Below are positions 44,834 through 54,255 of a stretch of 64,000 nt of DNA, piece after piece (position 1 is the stretch's first letter; each line of letters opens with the position of its first letter). The stretch spans positions 434,001-498,000 of the forward strand of contig OZ220746.1 in assembly GCA_965117025.1 (NCBI GenBank), written 5' to 3'. The translations under genes were made by a program, and so were the position numbers. This stretch comes from VXPQ01 sp965117025 (GTDB lineage Bacteria; Bacteroidota; Rhodothermia; Rhodothermales; VXPQ01). The notes below the pieces were generated by a model. That model saw nothing but the letters and a program-made list of their open reading frames with translations, ran no database searches and was not told the origin of the DNA.

Positions 44834-46123
44834 TTATGCATGAATTTCCGCAAGCGCTTCACGCTGCAGCGCAAGCGTTTGCTCGATTTCGTCGGCGCCG
44901 TGCGCCGCCGACACGAAAAATGCTTCGAACTGCGAAGGGGCAAGATACACCCCCCGTCTCAGCATCGCGTGAAAATAACGCGCATATTGCTTTGTATCAC
45001 AGGACCGGGCTTCCTCGTAATCCGTCACGCGACGGTCGGTAAAGAAAAGCGACCCCATGGACCCTACCCGCGTGCAGCAATAATCAAGGCCCAGGTCGCA
45101 GAGGTTCCTGCGGGTCCCTTCTTCCAGAGTACGACCTGATGCTTCAAGTCGGTCATAAAGGGTTGGATCATTCAGAATATGCGTCAGCGCCGCCCGGCCC
45201 GCCGCCATGGCAAGGGGATTCCCGGAAAGCGTACCCGCCTGGTATACGGGACCGGACGGAGCAAGATGCTCCATAATGTCGCGACGCCCTCCGTACGCAC
45301 CCGCGGGCAAGCCACCGCCCAGCACTTTCCCGAGCGTGGTCAAATCGGGAACTACTCCATAGCGTTCCTGGGCACCGCCACGCGCCACGCGGAACCCGGT
45401 CATCACCTCATCGAAAACAAGCAGTATGTCCCGGTCCGTACATATATCCCTAAGCCCTTCGAGAAAGCCCGGATCGGGCGGCACGCAGCCCATGTTCCCC
45501 GCTACGGGCTCCACGATAACACAGGCAATGTCGTCTCCGTGTGCTTCGACAAGCCGGGATACGCTTTGAAGATCATTATATCGTGCCAGCAGCGTATCCC
45601 GGATAGCCGGAAACGGCACCCCGGGCGAATCGGGATGCCCGAATGTGGTAGCGCCGCTGCCTGCCGCCGCAAGAAAGAAATCGGCATGGCCATGATAATT
45701 CCCCTCGAACTTGATAATTTTGTCGCGTCCGGTATACCCGCGTGCGAGGCGCACCGCGCTCATGGTCGCCTCGGTACCGGAATTCACCATGCGGACCATT
45801 TCTATCGAAGGTACGATCTCCGAGACGATCTCGGCCATCTCGGCCTCGAGACGAGTGGGGGCCCCGAAGGAGGTGGAAGACTTCGCCGCTTCCGTCACGG
45901 CTTCCACGATCGCCGGCTCCGCGTGACCAAAGAGCATCGGCCCCCACGAACCCACATAATCGATATAGCGGCGGCCATCCTCATCCTCGACCCAGGCTCC
46001 CGAGGCGCTTCGCAAAAAGACAGGGGTGCCCCCCACGGCTCCAAAAGCCCGCACCGGAGAATTTACGCCGCCCGGAATAACGCTCCGGGCCCTTTCGTAT
46101 AACGCCGCGCTGGTCTTGAACAT
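44834..46123 (-). CDS. hemL: Glutamate-1-semialdehyde 2,1-aminomutase
   Basis: 429 residues, PLP class-III aminotransferase fold. YVGSWGPMLFGHAEPA, MVNSGTEATMSAVRLARGYTGR, FDEVMTGFRVARGG and the PLP lysine in TTLGKVLGGGLPAGAYGG are clear. Makes 5-aminolevulinate by the C5 route, the first committed tetrapyrrole step. Separated from hemH by 103 bp holding repeat B copy 3. Confidence 0.96.
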   Translation of the reverse strand: MFKTSAALYERARSVIPGGVNSPVRAFGAVGGTPVFLRSASGAWVEDEDGRRYIDYVGSWGPMLFGHAEPAIVEAVTEAAKSSTSFGAPTRLEAEMAEIVSEIVPSIEMVRMVNSGTEATMSAVRLARGYTGRDKIIKFEGNYHGHADFFLAAAGSGATTFGHPDSPGVPFPAIRDTLLARYNDLQSVSRLVEAHGDDIACVIVEPVAGNMGCVPPDPGFLEGLRDICTDRDILLVFDEVMTGFRVARGGAQERYGVVPDLTTLGKVLGGGLPAGAYGGRRDIMEHLAPSGPVYQAGTLSGNPLAMAAGRAALTHILNDPTLYDRLEASGRTLEEGTRRNLCDLGLDYCCTRVGSMGSLFFTDRRVTDYEEARSCDTKQYARYFHAMLRRGVYLAPSQFEAFFVSAAHGADEIEQTLALQREALAEIHA

Positions 46124-46137
46124 CGGAACCTGCTATA

Positions 46138-46203
46138 GGATAATCTGATTAAGTCCGCAAAGCTCAGAGGCTGAGAGGGGTGCGCTGGCAAGGAATGAGG
46201 ATG
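46138..46203 (+). repeat. Repeat B, copy 3 (long form)
   Basis: GGATAATCTGATTAAGTC, then CGCAAAGCTCAG, GAGAGGGGTGC and GGCAAGGAATGA. Matches 4241-4300 over about 60 bp. Contains CTCAG-AGG-CTGAG, a small hairpin. Sits between hemL and hemH inside the heme operon. Confidence 0.8.
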
Positions 46204-46226
46204 CAGTGGACAGGCAACGCCCTTGC

Positions 46227-47537
46227 TTACGTGGGCGTTTCCGCAATCAAAGAGGTTGGCGAAGCAGACGCGGGCGCAACCCATCTCTGCGCTTCGGCAA
46301 TCAATTCGCATTTCCTGCATCGCGTACGACGCTCCGAGGGGCGGGGGTACGACTGAACTGGACATAGCGCATGGGCCTTGCGCGAAATGTCACCAACCCC
46401 GGAAAGCAAATCGGGAGCATCGGCAGAAGATGACTTCTTCGAAGCTTCCGGGAAGGTGATTTGCGAAACCACGGCTTCTGCAAGGGCCCCCACAAAAAGC
46501 GGATGGCAGTTCAAACCCGACATGACTTCGAACTGGTGGATACCTGCATTTTCAGCCCGTTCGCGCAGATCCACATCCAGTTCGAAAGCCGTCTCTATAT
46601 GATCGGTCACGAAGGCAATGGGCACCACGACAAGTGAAGCAACGCCCTCGGCGCCGAGTTCCTGGACTTTGTCGATCGTGCTCGGCGTCAGCCATTCCAT
46701 GGGCCCCACTTTGCTCTGGAAGGAAACATGGTACGGGCGGTCATATTCACGGTGGGCCATGACCCGATCCACCGTCGAGTGAATCAGGCAACAATAGGGG
46801 TCCCGCCGTTCTTTCATTTCCCGCAACGGCGTACCGTGCGCACTAAAAAGTAAATGCGTACCCGTGCGCGCGGGTCGGGGGAAACGCTGCAACGCCTCGT
46901 CTATACGTTCGGAAACGGCTTGTATATACCTCGGGTGCGCCGCATATTCGAATACCGAGGTGGTATCCCAGTCCGGGATCTCCCCCGCTTCCCTGAGCGC
47001 ATGCCAGTACACAAGCGAGGCGCCCGTGGTGGTCTTGGAATACTGGGGGTACAGCGGCAGCAGCACTACCTTGGTAACCCCGTCGCGTTGCATCTTCGAA
47101 GCGGCTTCCTCGCTAAGAGGATGCCAGTAACGCATAGCCGGGTAGGTCCTGAACACGACGCCTTCCGCCCGGCCATAATCCCGCATGAGACGTTCTTCAA
47201 GCGCGTGCGCCTGCTCGCGAGTCAGACGGTTGATAGGTGATCCGCCGCCGATCGCAGCGTAATCCTTGCCCACCATCTTCGAACGCCGCTTGGAGATAAG
47301 CCGGCACAACCAGTGTCGCAGCCGCCCGCCGACAGGAATATCGATAATGGCGGGATCCATGAAGAGATTGTACAAAAACGGAGCAATGTCCTCCCCTTTT
47401 TCCGGTCCCCCCAGGTTAAAAAGTACGACCCCCACCGTATCGCCCCGCTCGACCCTGAGCGGATCCGAAGAAAAGAACGCACCGGTCACAAGACGGCGGT
47501 CGTAGGAATATCCTTTCAGGAATTCTCGAGGCGTCAT
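46227..47537 (-). CDS. hemH: Ferrochelatase with cysteine-containing C-terminal extension
   Basis: 436 residues from ATG 47537 (47570 would add eleven), longer than the bacterial norm of about 310-350. VGVVLFNLGGPEKGED, SAHGTPLREM with the metal His at about 234, and FVTDHIETAFELD with Glu near 315. The extension after residue 365 holds Cys392, Cys407 and Cys410 (RTRCRKCEL), reminiscent of the [2Fe-2S] cluster of some ferrochelatases. Inserts iron into the porphyrin, the last heme step. Confidence 0.93.
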   Translation of the reverse strand: MTPREFLKGYSYDRRLVTGAFFSSDPLRVERGDTVGVVLFNLGGPEKGEDIAPFLYNLFMDPAIIDIPVGGRLRHWLCRLISKRRSKMVGKDYAAIGGGSPINRLTREQAHALEERLMRDYGRAEGVVFRTYPAMRYWHPLSEEAASKMQRDGVTKVVLLPLYPQYSKTTTGASLVYWHALREAGEIPDWDTTSVFEYAAHPRYIQAVSERIDEALQRFPRPARTGTHLLFSAHGTPLREMKERRDPYCCLIHSTVDRVMAHREYDRPYHVSFQSKVGPMEWLTPSTIDKVQELGAEGVASLVVVPIAFVTDHIETAFELDVDLRERAENAGIHQFEVMSGLNCHPLFVGALAEAVVSQITFPEASKKSSSADAPDLLSGVGDISRKAHALCPVQSYPRPSERRTRCRKCELIAEAQRWVAPASASPTSLIAETPT

Positions 47538-47640
47538 GGAAAAAGTACGGTGTGAATACAGGGGCACCAATTATTCGGGAAAAACCCCCTTGCGGTTTCG
47601 CCCGGACGTTGAAGTTTCCACTAACTCCGACGGGTGCACT

Positions 47641-48603
47641 TTACGGTGTATCGCCGGCAGACGACAGGGAAAGCCAGTCTCTGGGCTGTAAAAACCACTG
47701 CAAGCGAGCTTCGGGCGTACCGGGATCGGGTCTCCAGTCGTATTCCCACCGGGCCACTGGCGGCAGGCTCATCAGAATGCTTTCCGTCCGCCCGCCCGTA
47801 TCTATGCCGAATTTCGTGCCGCGATCGTAGAGCAGATTGAATTCGACATACCGCGCCCGCCGAAGCATCTGAAACGCCCGTTCCCGCTCGCCCCAGGATT
47901 CGTGCCGGCGACGCGCCACAATGGGGGCGTATGCATGGAGAAAGGCCTTCCCGGCCTGCTGCACAAACGCGAACGTTTCCTCCGGCGCTTCCCGCAAGCC
48001 GTCGAAGAAGATGCCGCCGACACCGCGTGCTTCTCCCCTGTGCGGCAAATAGAAATACGTGTCGCACCGTTTCCTGAACGCCTCATAATCGGCCACATCG
48101 TGCGCGTCGCACACATCCTTCCAGGTCTGGTGGAAATGCTGTACATCCTTCAGGACAGGATAGTACGGCGTCAGGTCGGCGCCCCCCCCGAACCACTGAT
48201 TCATCGGACGGGCAAGGTCATCGCCCAATGCGAAATACCGGAAATTGGCGTGGACCGACGGAACATGCGGATTTTTCGGATGGAACACCAGAGAAATACC
48301 CGTAGCAAAAAAAGAGCGCGCATCCGCCCCCGATATATTCCCCAAAAGGTCTGCAAGCACCTGTTCGGAGAGTTCCCCATACACAACAGACGTATTGACG
48401 CCTGCTTTTTCGAACACAGCGCCCTCCGAAAGTACGGCCGACAAACCGCCCCCGCCTCCAGGCCGCATCCACGCATCTTCCTGGAAAACGGCTCGCTCGT
48501 CCATCTCCTCGATCGCGCCGCGAATCGTACGCTGAAGCTCCTGTACGAAGGCCTGCATACGTCCGCCGACGGTTTCCCGGTTATGGATGGATGACATCGA
48601 CAT
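47641..48603 (-). CDS. hemF: Oxygen-dependent coproporphyrinogen III oxidase
   Basis: 320 residues. NTSVVYGELSEQ, SLVFHPKNPHVPSVHANFRYF, FGGGADLTPYYP and PHRGEARGVGGIFFDGL are the HemF signature. Decarboxylates coproporphyrinogen III to protoporphyrinogen IX using O2, so the organism uses an aerobic branch of the pathway. No protoporphyrinogen oxidase gene is seen in the window. Confidence 0.96.
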   Translation of the reverse strand: MSMSSIHNRETVGGRMQAFVQELQRTIRGAIEEMDERAVFQEDAWMRPGGGGGLSAVLSEGAVFEKAGVNTSVVYGELSEQVLADLLGNISGADARSFFATGISLVFHPKNPHVPSVHANFRYFALGDDLARPMNQWFGGGADLTPYYPVLKDVQHFHQTWKDVCDAHDVADYEAFRKRCDTYFYLPHRGEARGVGGIFFDGLREAPEETFAFVQQAGKAFLHAYAPIVARRRHESWGERERAFQMLRRARYVEFNLLYDRGTKFGIDTGGRTESILMSLPPVARWEYDWRPDPGTPEARLQWFLQPRDWLSLSSAGDTP

Positions 48604-48632
48604 GAAAGAAAAAGATAGCCCGGGGTCTTTCT

Positions 48633-49406
48633 TCAGGGTCCTGCCGGATACGCCGAGGCATCGGATGACGCAAGCGCCTGTGCGATTTCCCGGGCGAACA
48701 AGGTTCCCCAGGCCGGAGGAGGAGGCGTGCAGAACGTTATGCGCTCACGGGTAACCGGATGCGCCACCGTGAGCCTGAAAGCATGCAACGCAAGATTACG
48801 TCCGTCCAGTTCCCGCACCGCGCCATACCTGAAATCCCCCAGGATCGGATGCCCCTCCGCCGAAAATTGTACGCGAATCTGGTGCTTCCGGCCCGTTTCC
48901 AGCCGCACCGAAAGGAGGCTCAGATCATCCTGCACGCCGAGCGAGCGCCACTGCAAACGGGCTTCTTTTCCGGAAGCATCTCCTGTAGGTACAATGCGCA
49001 CGCCGCCCCGCACACTGGCTGCAAGGGTATGCCGGAGCGTGCCGCTTCCCCTGCATACCCCTTCCACCAGCGCAAAATACTCCTTTTCAGGGGTCCGTTG
49101 CCGGAACTGATCCGAAAGACGAGCCGCTGCTTTCGAAGTACGCGCCAATACGACGACTCCTGAGGCAGGGCGATCGAGACGATGTACAAGACCGAGAAAC
49201 GCCTGACCTTTCTTCTCAAAGGTTTCCTTGAGATACCGCTTTCCGAGACGGAGCAGGTCCGGATCGTTCGTTTCGTCCTGCTGCACAAGCATGCCGGGCG
49301 GCTTGTTCACAACCAGAAGGTGGTTGTCCATGTACAGGATGTGGAGATCAGGCCGGTCTGGGTCAGCCGGGTTCGGGCCGGATATATTCGCATCGGATGC
49401 GTTCAT
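48633..49406 (-). CDS. RluA-family 23S rRNA/tRNA pseudouridine synthase
   Basis: 257 residues. LYMDNHLLVVNKPPGMLVQ and the catalytic Asp in LVHRLDRPASGVVVLARTSKAA; RLETGRKHQIRVQ and GHPILGDFRYG complete the family set. No S4 domain is visible. The start overlaps the hemE stop in ATGA, so it is translated with the heme genes although it acts on RNA; the target position is not predictable. Confidence 0.92.
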   Translation of the reverse strand: MNASDANISGPNPADPDRPDLHILYMDNHLLVVNKPPGMLVQQDETNDPDLLRLGKRYLKETFEKKGQAFLGLVHRLDRPASGVVVLARTSKAAARLSDQFRQRTPEKEYFALVEGVCRGSGTLRHTLAASVRGGVRIVPTGDASGKEARLQWRSLGVQDDLSLLSVRLETGRKHQIRVQFSAEGHPILGDFRYGAVRELDGRNLALHAFRLTVAHPVTRERITFCTPPPPAWGTLFAREIAQALASSDASAYPAGP

Positions 49407-50467
49407 TCCGGGGTGCGCAGCGTTTCGGAAAATTCATGCACGGTGTCCACGAAAATGTGGACATGCGCCGGATCGTGGTTGGGATGCATGCCATGGCCCA
49501 GGTTGGCGATATGACGCCGGGGGCCGAATGCTTCCAGCATGCGCCGTACTTCGGTGCGAATCGTACTGGGTTTCGCAAAAAGGACAGCAGGGTCGAGATT
49601 GCCCTGCAATGACTTCCGGCCGGTCTTCTGGCGAGCCGCCACAGGATCCATCGTCCAGTCCAGCCCGATCACATCGTACTCCGTATCGGCCAGGTCCTTC
49701 AGGGCATGGTGTGCGCCGCGGGCAAATACGATGCACGGTACCTCAGGATGGGCCTGTTTGAAACGATGCGCCAGATCGCGCAAATAAGGAAGCGAGAACG
49801 TGGCGAATTCCCCGGGACCAAGAAGACCTGCCCACGAATCGAACACCTGCACGACCTGCGCTCCTGCCTCAACCTGCCGGATCAGATAGTCCGCAAGCAC
49901 ATCGGTGAGGCAACGCAAGAGTTCATGCGCCGCCAGCGGGTACCTGTATAGCCAGGAACGGGCCTGGGCAAATTGTTTGCTTCCTGCGCCCTCGACCATG
50001 TAGGCCATGAGTGTCCAGGGAGCGCCGCAGAAGCCGATCAGCGGCACGCGGCCGTTAAGGGCGCGCCGCACTGCGGTCAGCGCATCGAACACGTAGCCCA
50101 GTTCGGTCGATACGTCGGGCGTCAGCAGGCGATCCAGATCGTCCGGCTGGCGAAGCGGTTCGGGAAACACGGGGCCCTCCCCCTTCTCCATACGAACCTC
50201 CATGCCCATGGCCTGGGGCACCACGAGAATGTCGGAGAAAATGATGGCCGCGTCCAGATCGAACCGTTCGAGCGGCTGCAAGGTGATCTCAGCGGCGAGG
50301 GCAGGGGTGCGGCACACCTTGAAGAATGGCTTTTCGGCGCGCAATGCACGGTATTCGGGAAGATAGCGCCCGGCCTGGCGCATCATCCATACGGGGGTGC
50401 GCGGCGTGTCCTCCCCGCGGGCGGCGCGCAGAAGAAGATCGTTTTGCAGTGGGGGAAAATCACACAT
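49403..50467 (-). CDS. hemE: Uroporphyrinogen decarboxylase
   Basis: 354 residues from ATG 50467 (MCDFPPLQNDLLLRAARGE); the frame is open to 50653, but that part is not family-like and would overlap the divergent gene. TPVWMMRQAGRYLPEYRALR, IIFSDILVVPQAMG with the catalytic Asp, GFCGAPWTLMAYMVEG and NLGHGMHPNHDP are conserved. First gene of the minus-strand heme operon. Confidence 0.95.
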   Translation of the reverse strand: MCDFPPLQNDLLLRAARGEDTPRTPVWMMRQAGRYLPEYRALRAEKPFFKVCRTPALAAEITLQPLERFDLDAAIIFSDILVVPQAMGMEVRMEKGEGPVFPEPLRQPDDLDRLLTPDVSTELGYVFDALTAVRRALNGRVPLIGFCGAPWTLMAYMVEGAGSKQFAQARSWLYRYPLAAHELLRCLTDVLADYLIRQVEAGAQVVQVFDSWAGLLGPGEFATFSLPYLRDLAHRFKQAHPEVPCIVFARGAHHALKDLADTEYDVIGLDWTMDPVAARQKTGRKSLQGNLDPAVLFAKPSTIRTEVRRMLEAFGPRRHIANLGHGMHPNHDPAHVHIFVDTVHEFSETLRTPE

Positions 50468-50609
50468 GGTCCGAAAGAAAGAATCCGGAACCGGGATGTT
50501 CCGCATACAACAGGTCCCGGGCATATTTCCGAACATTTTCAAATCGGCTCCGTTCGCTGACGTGCCCGTGCCGGGCAGCAAACACACCCACTTGTGTCCG
50601 TAGTTCTCA

Positions 50610-51218
50610 ATGCCCCCCCCGCGTCGTCTGTCCCGCAACGAACTGCTGCGCAAAGGCCTTCATCTGCTGGCGCTGGCCATTCCGGCGGGCATCTATATCC
50701 TCGATAAGCCGCTTGCGCTCTTTGTACTGCTGCCTCTGTCGCTTGTCGCCATAGGCGCCGATGTGTTGCGCACGAGGTCGGAAAAATTTGCGCGCTTCAT
50801 TGCGCGTTTCTTCGGATATATGATGCGCCCCGCCGAAGTACCGGCCATAGGTGAACACGTTATCATTAACGGCGCCACATGGGTGGTCGTCTCCGCCACC
50901 TTGCTTGCCCTCCTCTTCCCTGTCGATGTGGTCGTTCCGGGATTCGCTTCTTTCATGGTTGCGGACGCCGCCGCCGCTATCACGGGAATGCAGTTCGGAC
51001 GCACGCCATGGCCGGGAACGCACCGCACGATGGAAGGATCGATCGCCTTCGTAGTCATAGCATGGGCCGTCCTGTTGCCGTTCGGACATATCCCGCTGGG
51101 AACTGCCGCGCTGACCGCGCTGGCGGGCGCTATCGTCGAAGCCCCGAAACTCCCCGTGAACGATAATATCCGGGTGCCTTTCGTGATGACGGTGGTGTTG
51201 TGGATAGCTTTGGGATAA
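50610..51218 (+). CDS. Dolichol/phytol kinase-like (SEC59/DGK1/VTE5) membrane protein
   Basis: 202 residues with about six hydrophobic segments. RNELLRKGLHLLALAIPAGIY at the N terminus and the conserved loops FMVADAAAAITGMQFGR and EAPKLPVNDNIRVPFV match the CTP-dependent isoprenoid/diacylglycerol kinase family. Substrate (polyprenol, phytol or lipid) is not determinable. Overlaps the open but non-coding upstream extension of hemE; starts are 142 bp apart. Confidence 0.75.
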   Translation: MPPPRRLSRNELLRKGLHLLALAIPAGIYILDKPLALFVLLPLSLVAIGADVLRTRSEKFARFIARFFGYMMRPAEVPAIGEHVIINGATWVVVSATLLALLFPVDVVVPGFASFMVADAAAAITGMQFGRTPWPGTHRTMEGSIAFVVIAWAVLLPFGHIPLGTAALTALAGAIVEAPKLPVNDNIRVPFVMTVVLWIALG

Positions 51219-51334
51219 AGGTGTCCTGCGAATGACCATAAGTCCAATGGCCTGGGCCATAAACAGGCATGTGGCCATACCGGGTAACCAGGAAAAGCCG
51301 AAAAAATATTTTGACCGGAAACGGGAAAATGCCC

Positions 51335-51364
51335 TTGCCAATGCCTTTATGAACCGCTAACTTG
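51335..51364 (+). promoter_or_regulatory. Candidate Bacteroidota-type promoter for the TonB operon
   Basis: TTG (51335-51337), 20 bp, then TAACTTG (51358-51364), close to the TTTG-N19-21-TAnnTTTG consensus and 60 bp before the receptor start. Confidence 0.4.
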
Positions 51365-51423
51365 TATGACATGTTATAAATAAAGGATGTCCTGAGCACA
51401 TACCGCTGCCGCAACGTAACCCG

Positions 51424-54255
51424 ATGTCGTCTCCTCATAGTCTCTGGAAATTTCTGTTCGCCGGCATTCTGGCTCTTGCGGCAGCCCTTCCGGCCGCCGC
51501 TCAGACCGGAAAAATCACAGGCATCGTTACGGAAGCAGATACGGGTGCGCCGATGCCCAACGTAAATGTGGTCATTGAGGGAACCACGAGGGGCGCCTCC
51601 ACCGACGGAGACGGGCGTTACTTCATCCTCAACATCGAGCCGGGTACCTATAATCTCGTTACGTCCTTCATTGGTTTTCGAGCAGTGACACAAACAGGGG
51701 TCGTCGTCAACATAAACCGTACGGCAACCGTGCATTTCGCACTGGAGGCAACCACCATTGAGGGAGATGAGGTGATAATCATTGCCGAGCGTCCCGACGT
51801 GGAAATGGATCAGACGGCGACGCTGGAGATTGTCCGCCCCGAAGATGTGGAGCAAATTGCGGGCGTGACGGATCTCGGGGACGTATTGGGTCTACAGGCC
51901 GAGGTGAATGACGGCCACTTCCGGGGAGGACGATCGAACGAGGAACTGTACGTGCTGGCCGGGATGGGCATCGTCAACCCGCTTCACTCTTCCCGCTCCT
52001 TCACTCCCATGATGAGCGCGATCGAGGAGATCGAAGTAATCACAAGCGGGTTCTCTGCCGAGTACGGCAACGCCATGAGCGGTGTCATCAACATCTCTAC
52101 CAAGGAGGGTGGACCCGTATGGAGAAGCCGCAGCGAATTTCGTACTCGCATTCCCAACTACAAGCATTTTGGCGGCAGTGTGTACGACCCGGCGACGAAT
52201 CCCTATATCCGCCTCCTGAACAATCTGGAATGGTGGAAAGCCCCGGACCCCGAGAACGATGATCGCCCCCGCTGGCAGGGTGCGGTCGGACGCGGCTTCG
52301 GCTCCAGAGTAAACCCCGATGAGGGAGCTCAGTTGGCCTACAATCTATGGCGACAGACGCACCGTGACATCGGGTACGAGTATGACAACCAGTGGGACGC
52401 CCTTGTGGACTTCACTACCGGCGGACCACTATCGAGCAAAAGCCGTGTGTTCGTCGCAACGCAAATCCACCGTGTCTGGCCCATGCTGCCTACCCCGGAG
52501 CCGAATCGGCAATATCAGGTCATGGGCAACTATGTGTACAAACCGACTCCGGGAATCAAACTCAAAATCAACGGGCTCTATGGCAATGCCTACCAGCAGG
52601 AACTCAGTTATTCCTCAGGAGGATTCTACCGGTGGGTCTATGATCGGGTGATTGGAGCGAATAAGGTCCTCGATCGTTCGGCAGGCCTGGGGATGAATTT
52701 CTCTCAGATCATCAGTGATCGCACATTCTATGAGATGAACCTCAATGGAATGCATACCCGCCTGAAAGAAGGGGTGGATGTGATCGACCCGGATCGCTTC
52801 CGGGACGACATCTATGACCGTGCGGTCTGGGAGCGGCTGTACTGGGATGACGGTTTCCGCACCGGCGTCATGGACGACGACTTCTTCGATGAAAACTCAT
52901 GGACCTGGTCGCTGACAGGATCCATCACCAGTCAGGTCACCAACAACCATCAGATCAAGGCGGGCGTACAGGGCAACCTCTACGACATCAACGTAGAGAA
53001 TCGCCTGAACCATTCTTCCCGCTCCAGTGCGGTGCGCGAGTTTTATGCCGCCAAACCCTATGAAGGCGCCCTGTATGTGCAGGACAAGATGGAATTCCAG
53101 GGGATGATCGCCAACCTCGGGCTGCGCCTGGATTTTTACGACCAGAACGTACAGTACTATCAGGACACGTTCTCCCCGTTTCGCGATGCGGACAACCCTG
53201 CTTTGATCAATGAGGAAGCAGCGGCAAAGGCAGAGACCCCTCTGGTTGCGCGCCTGCAGCCGAGGTTGGGCTTTTCGTTTCCCATCAATGAAAGGGCGGT
53301 TTTTCACCTGAACTACGGCAATTATCTCAAGCGACCCGGCCTGCAGCACCTGATCGGCCAACGCACCACGCTGTTCAATGAAAACCTTGGAACCGTGGAG
53401 CCCCGGCGGTTGGGAAATCCCCGTCTGGAGCCTGAGGAAACGAAAAGTTACGACGTGGGACTTGTGTTCGGGTTGGCCAGCGGCTTTACGCTGGATGTGA
53501 GCGGGTACTATAAAGACGTCAAGAACCTTATTCAGCGGGTCGTTTACATTGACGCCAACGATAACCTGTACGAAACCACCGGAAACCGGGATTACGCCGA
53601 TGTCCGGGGATTCAGCCTGCGATTGAACAAGAGGCAAGGGTTCCTGTCGGGCTCCGTACGTTATCACTTCTCGGTCGCCACGGGGAAAAACTCCTCACCG
53701 ACGGGACGCAGCCCGATTATTGACGAGAATAACGACCAGACGCAAGCACCTTCCACGCGGGATATTTTACTCAATTATGACCGTCGCCATGCCCTGATCC
53801 TCATCGCCGGGTTGAACACGCCCGAAATATGGGGGCCGGACTTCGGCGGAATACACCCGCTCGGGGGAATTCGAATCAATATACTCCATAACAGCAGGAG
53901 CGGGCGCCCCTACACGCCCAGCGAACTCCTCGGCGATAACTACGCCAAGCTCAATACGGAACGGACGCCGCGAGAGCACAACACCGACCTCAAGGTAACG
54001 AAAACCCTCCGCGTGTCGCCGCAGGGAACGCGTCTTTCCGTCTTCGCCGAGGTATTCAATCTCTTCAACGTAAGGGTGTACAACTACAATCGGGTCTTCC
54101 TTGACTCCGAGACGCTACGGCGGTACGAGGACGGGGACGACATTGAATACGCACTGCCGGACAGCAACAATCCCAACCTTGCCGCCCTGCAGACCTTCCG
54201 CATCTACAGCAACCCGCCCCGCTCCATTCGTCTGGGGGTGGTCGTGGACCTGTGA
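51424..54255 (+). CDS. TonB-dependent outer-membrane receptor with carboxypeptidase-regulatory-like domain
   Basis: 943 residues with a signal peptide (FLFAGILALAAALPAAAQ). Residues about 29-115 are a CarboxypepD_reg-like domain (GKITGIVTEADTGAPMPNVNVVI). Then a TonB plug (IEEIEVITSGFSAEYGNAMSGVINISTKEGG) and a beta-barrel ending SIRLGVVVDL with a C-terminal hydrophobic residue. No SusD-like gene follows. It overlaps the next gene in GTGA. Substrate unknown; the nearby lyases suggest oligosaccharide import. Confidence 0.9.
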   Translation: MSSPHSLWKFLFAGILALAAALPAAAQTGKITGIVTEADTGAPMPNVNVVIEGTTRGASTDGDGRYFILNIEPGTYNLVTSFIGFRAVTQTGVVVNINRTATVHFALEATTIEGDEVIIIAERPDVEMDQTATLEIVRPEDVEQIAGVTDLGDVLGLQAEVNDGHFRGGRSNEELYVLAGMGIVNPLHSSRSFTPMMSAIEEIEVITSGFSAEYGNAMSGVINISTKEGGPVWRSRSEFRTRIPNYKHFGGSVYDPATNPYIRLLNNLEWWKAPDPENDDRPRWQGAVGRGFGSRVNPDEGAQLAYNLWRQTHRDIGYEYDNQWDALVDFTTGGPLSSKSRVFVATQIHRVWPMLPTPEPNRQYQVMGNYVYKPTPGIKLKINGLYGNAYQQELSYSSGGFYRWVYDRVIGANKVLDRSAGLGMNFSQIISDRTFYEMNLNGMHTRLKEGVDVIDPDRFRDDIYDRAVWERLYWDDGFRTGVMDDDFFDENSWTWSLTGSITSQVTNNHQIKAGVQGNLYDINVENRLNHSSRSSAVREFYAAKPYEGALYVQDKMEFQGMIANLGLRLDFYDQNVQYYQDTFSPFRDADNPALINEEAAAKAETPLVARLQPRLGFSFPINERAVFHLNYGNYLKRPGLQHLIGQRTTLFNENLGTVEPRRLGNPRLEPEETKSYDVGLVFGLASGFTLDVSGYYKDVKNLIQRVVYIDANDNLYETTGNRDYADVRGFSLRLNKRQGFLSGSVRYHFSVATGKNSSPTGRSPIIDENNDQTQAPSTRDILLNYDRRHALILIAGLNTPEIWGPDFGGIHPLGGIRINILHNSRSGRPYTPSELLGDNYAKLNTERTPREHNTDLKVTKTLRVSPQGTRLSVFAEVFNLFNVRVYNYNRVFLDSETLRRYEDGDDIEYALPDSNNPNLAALQTFRIYSNPPRSIRLGVVVDL

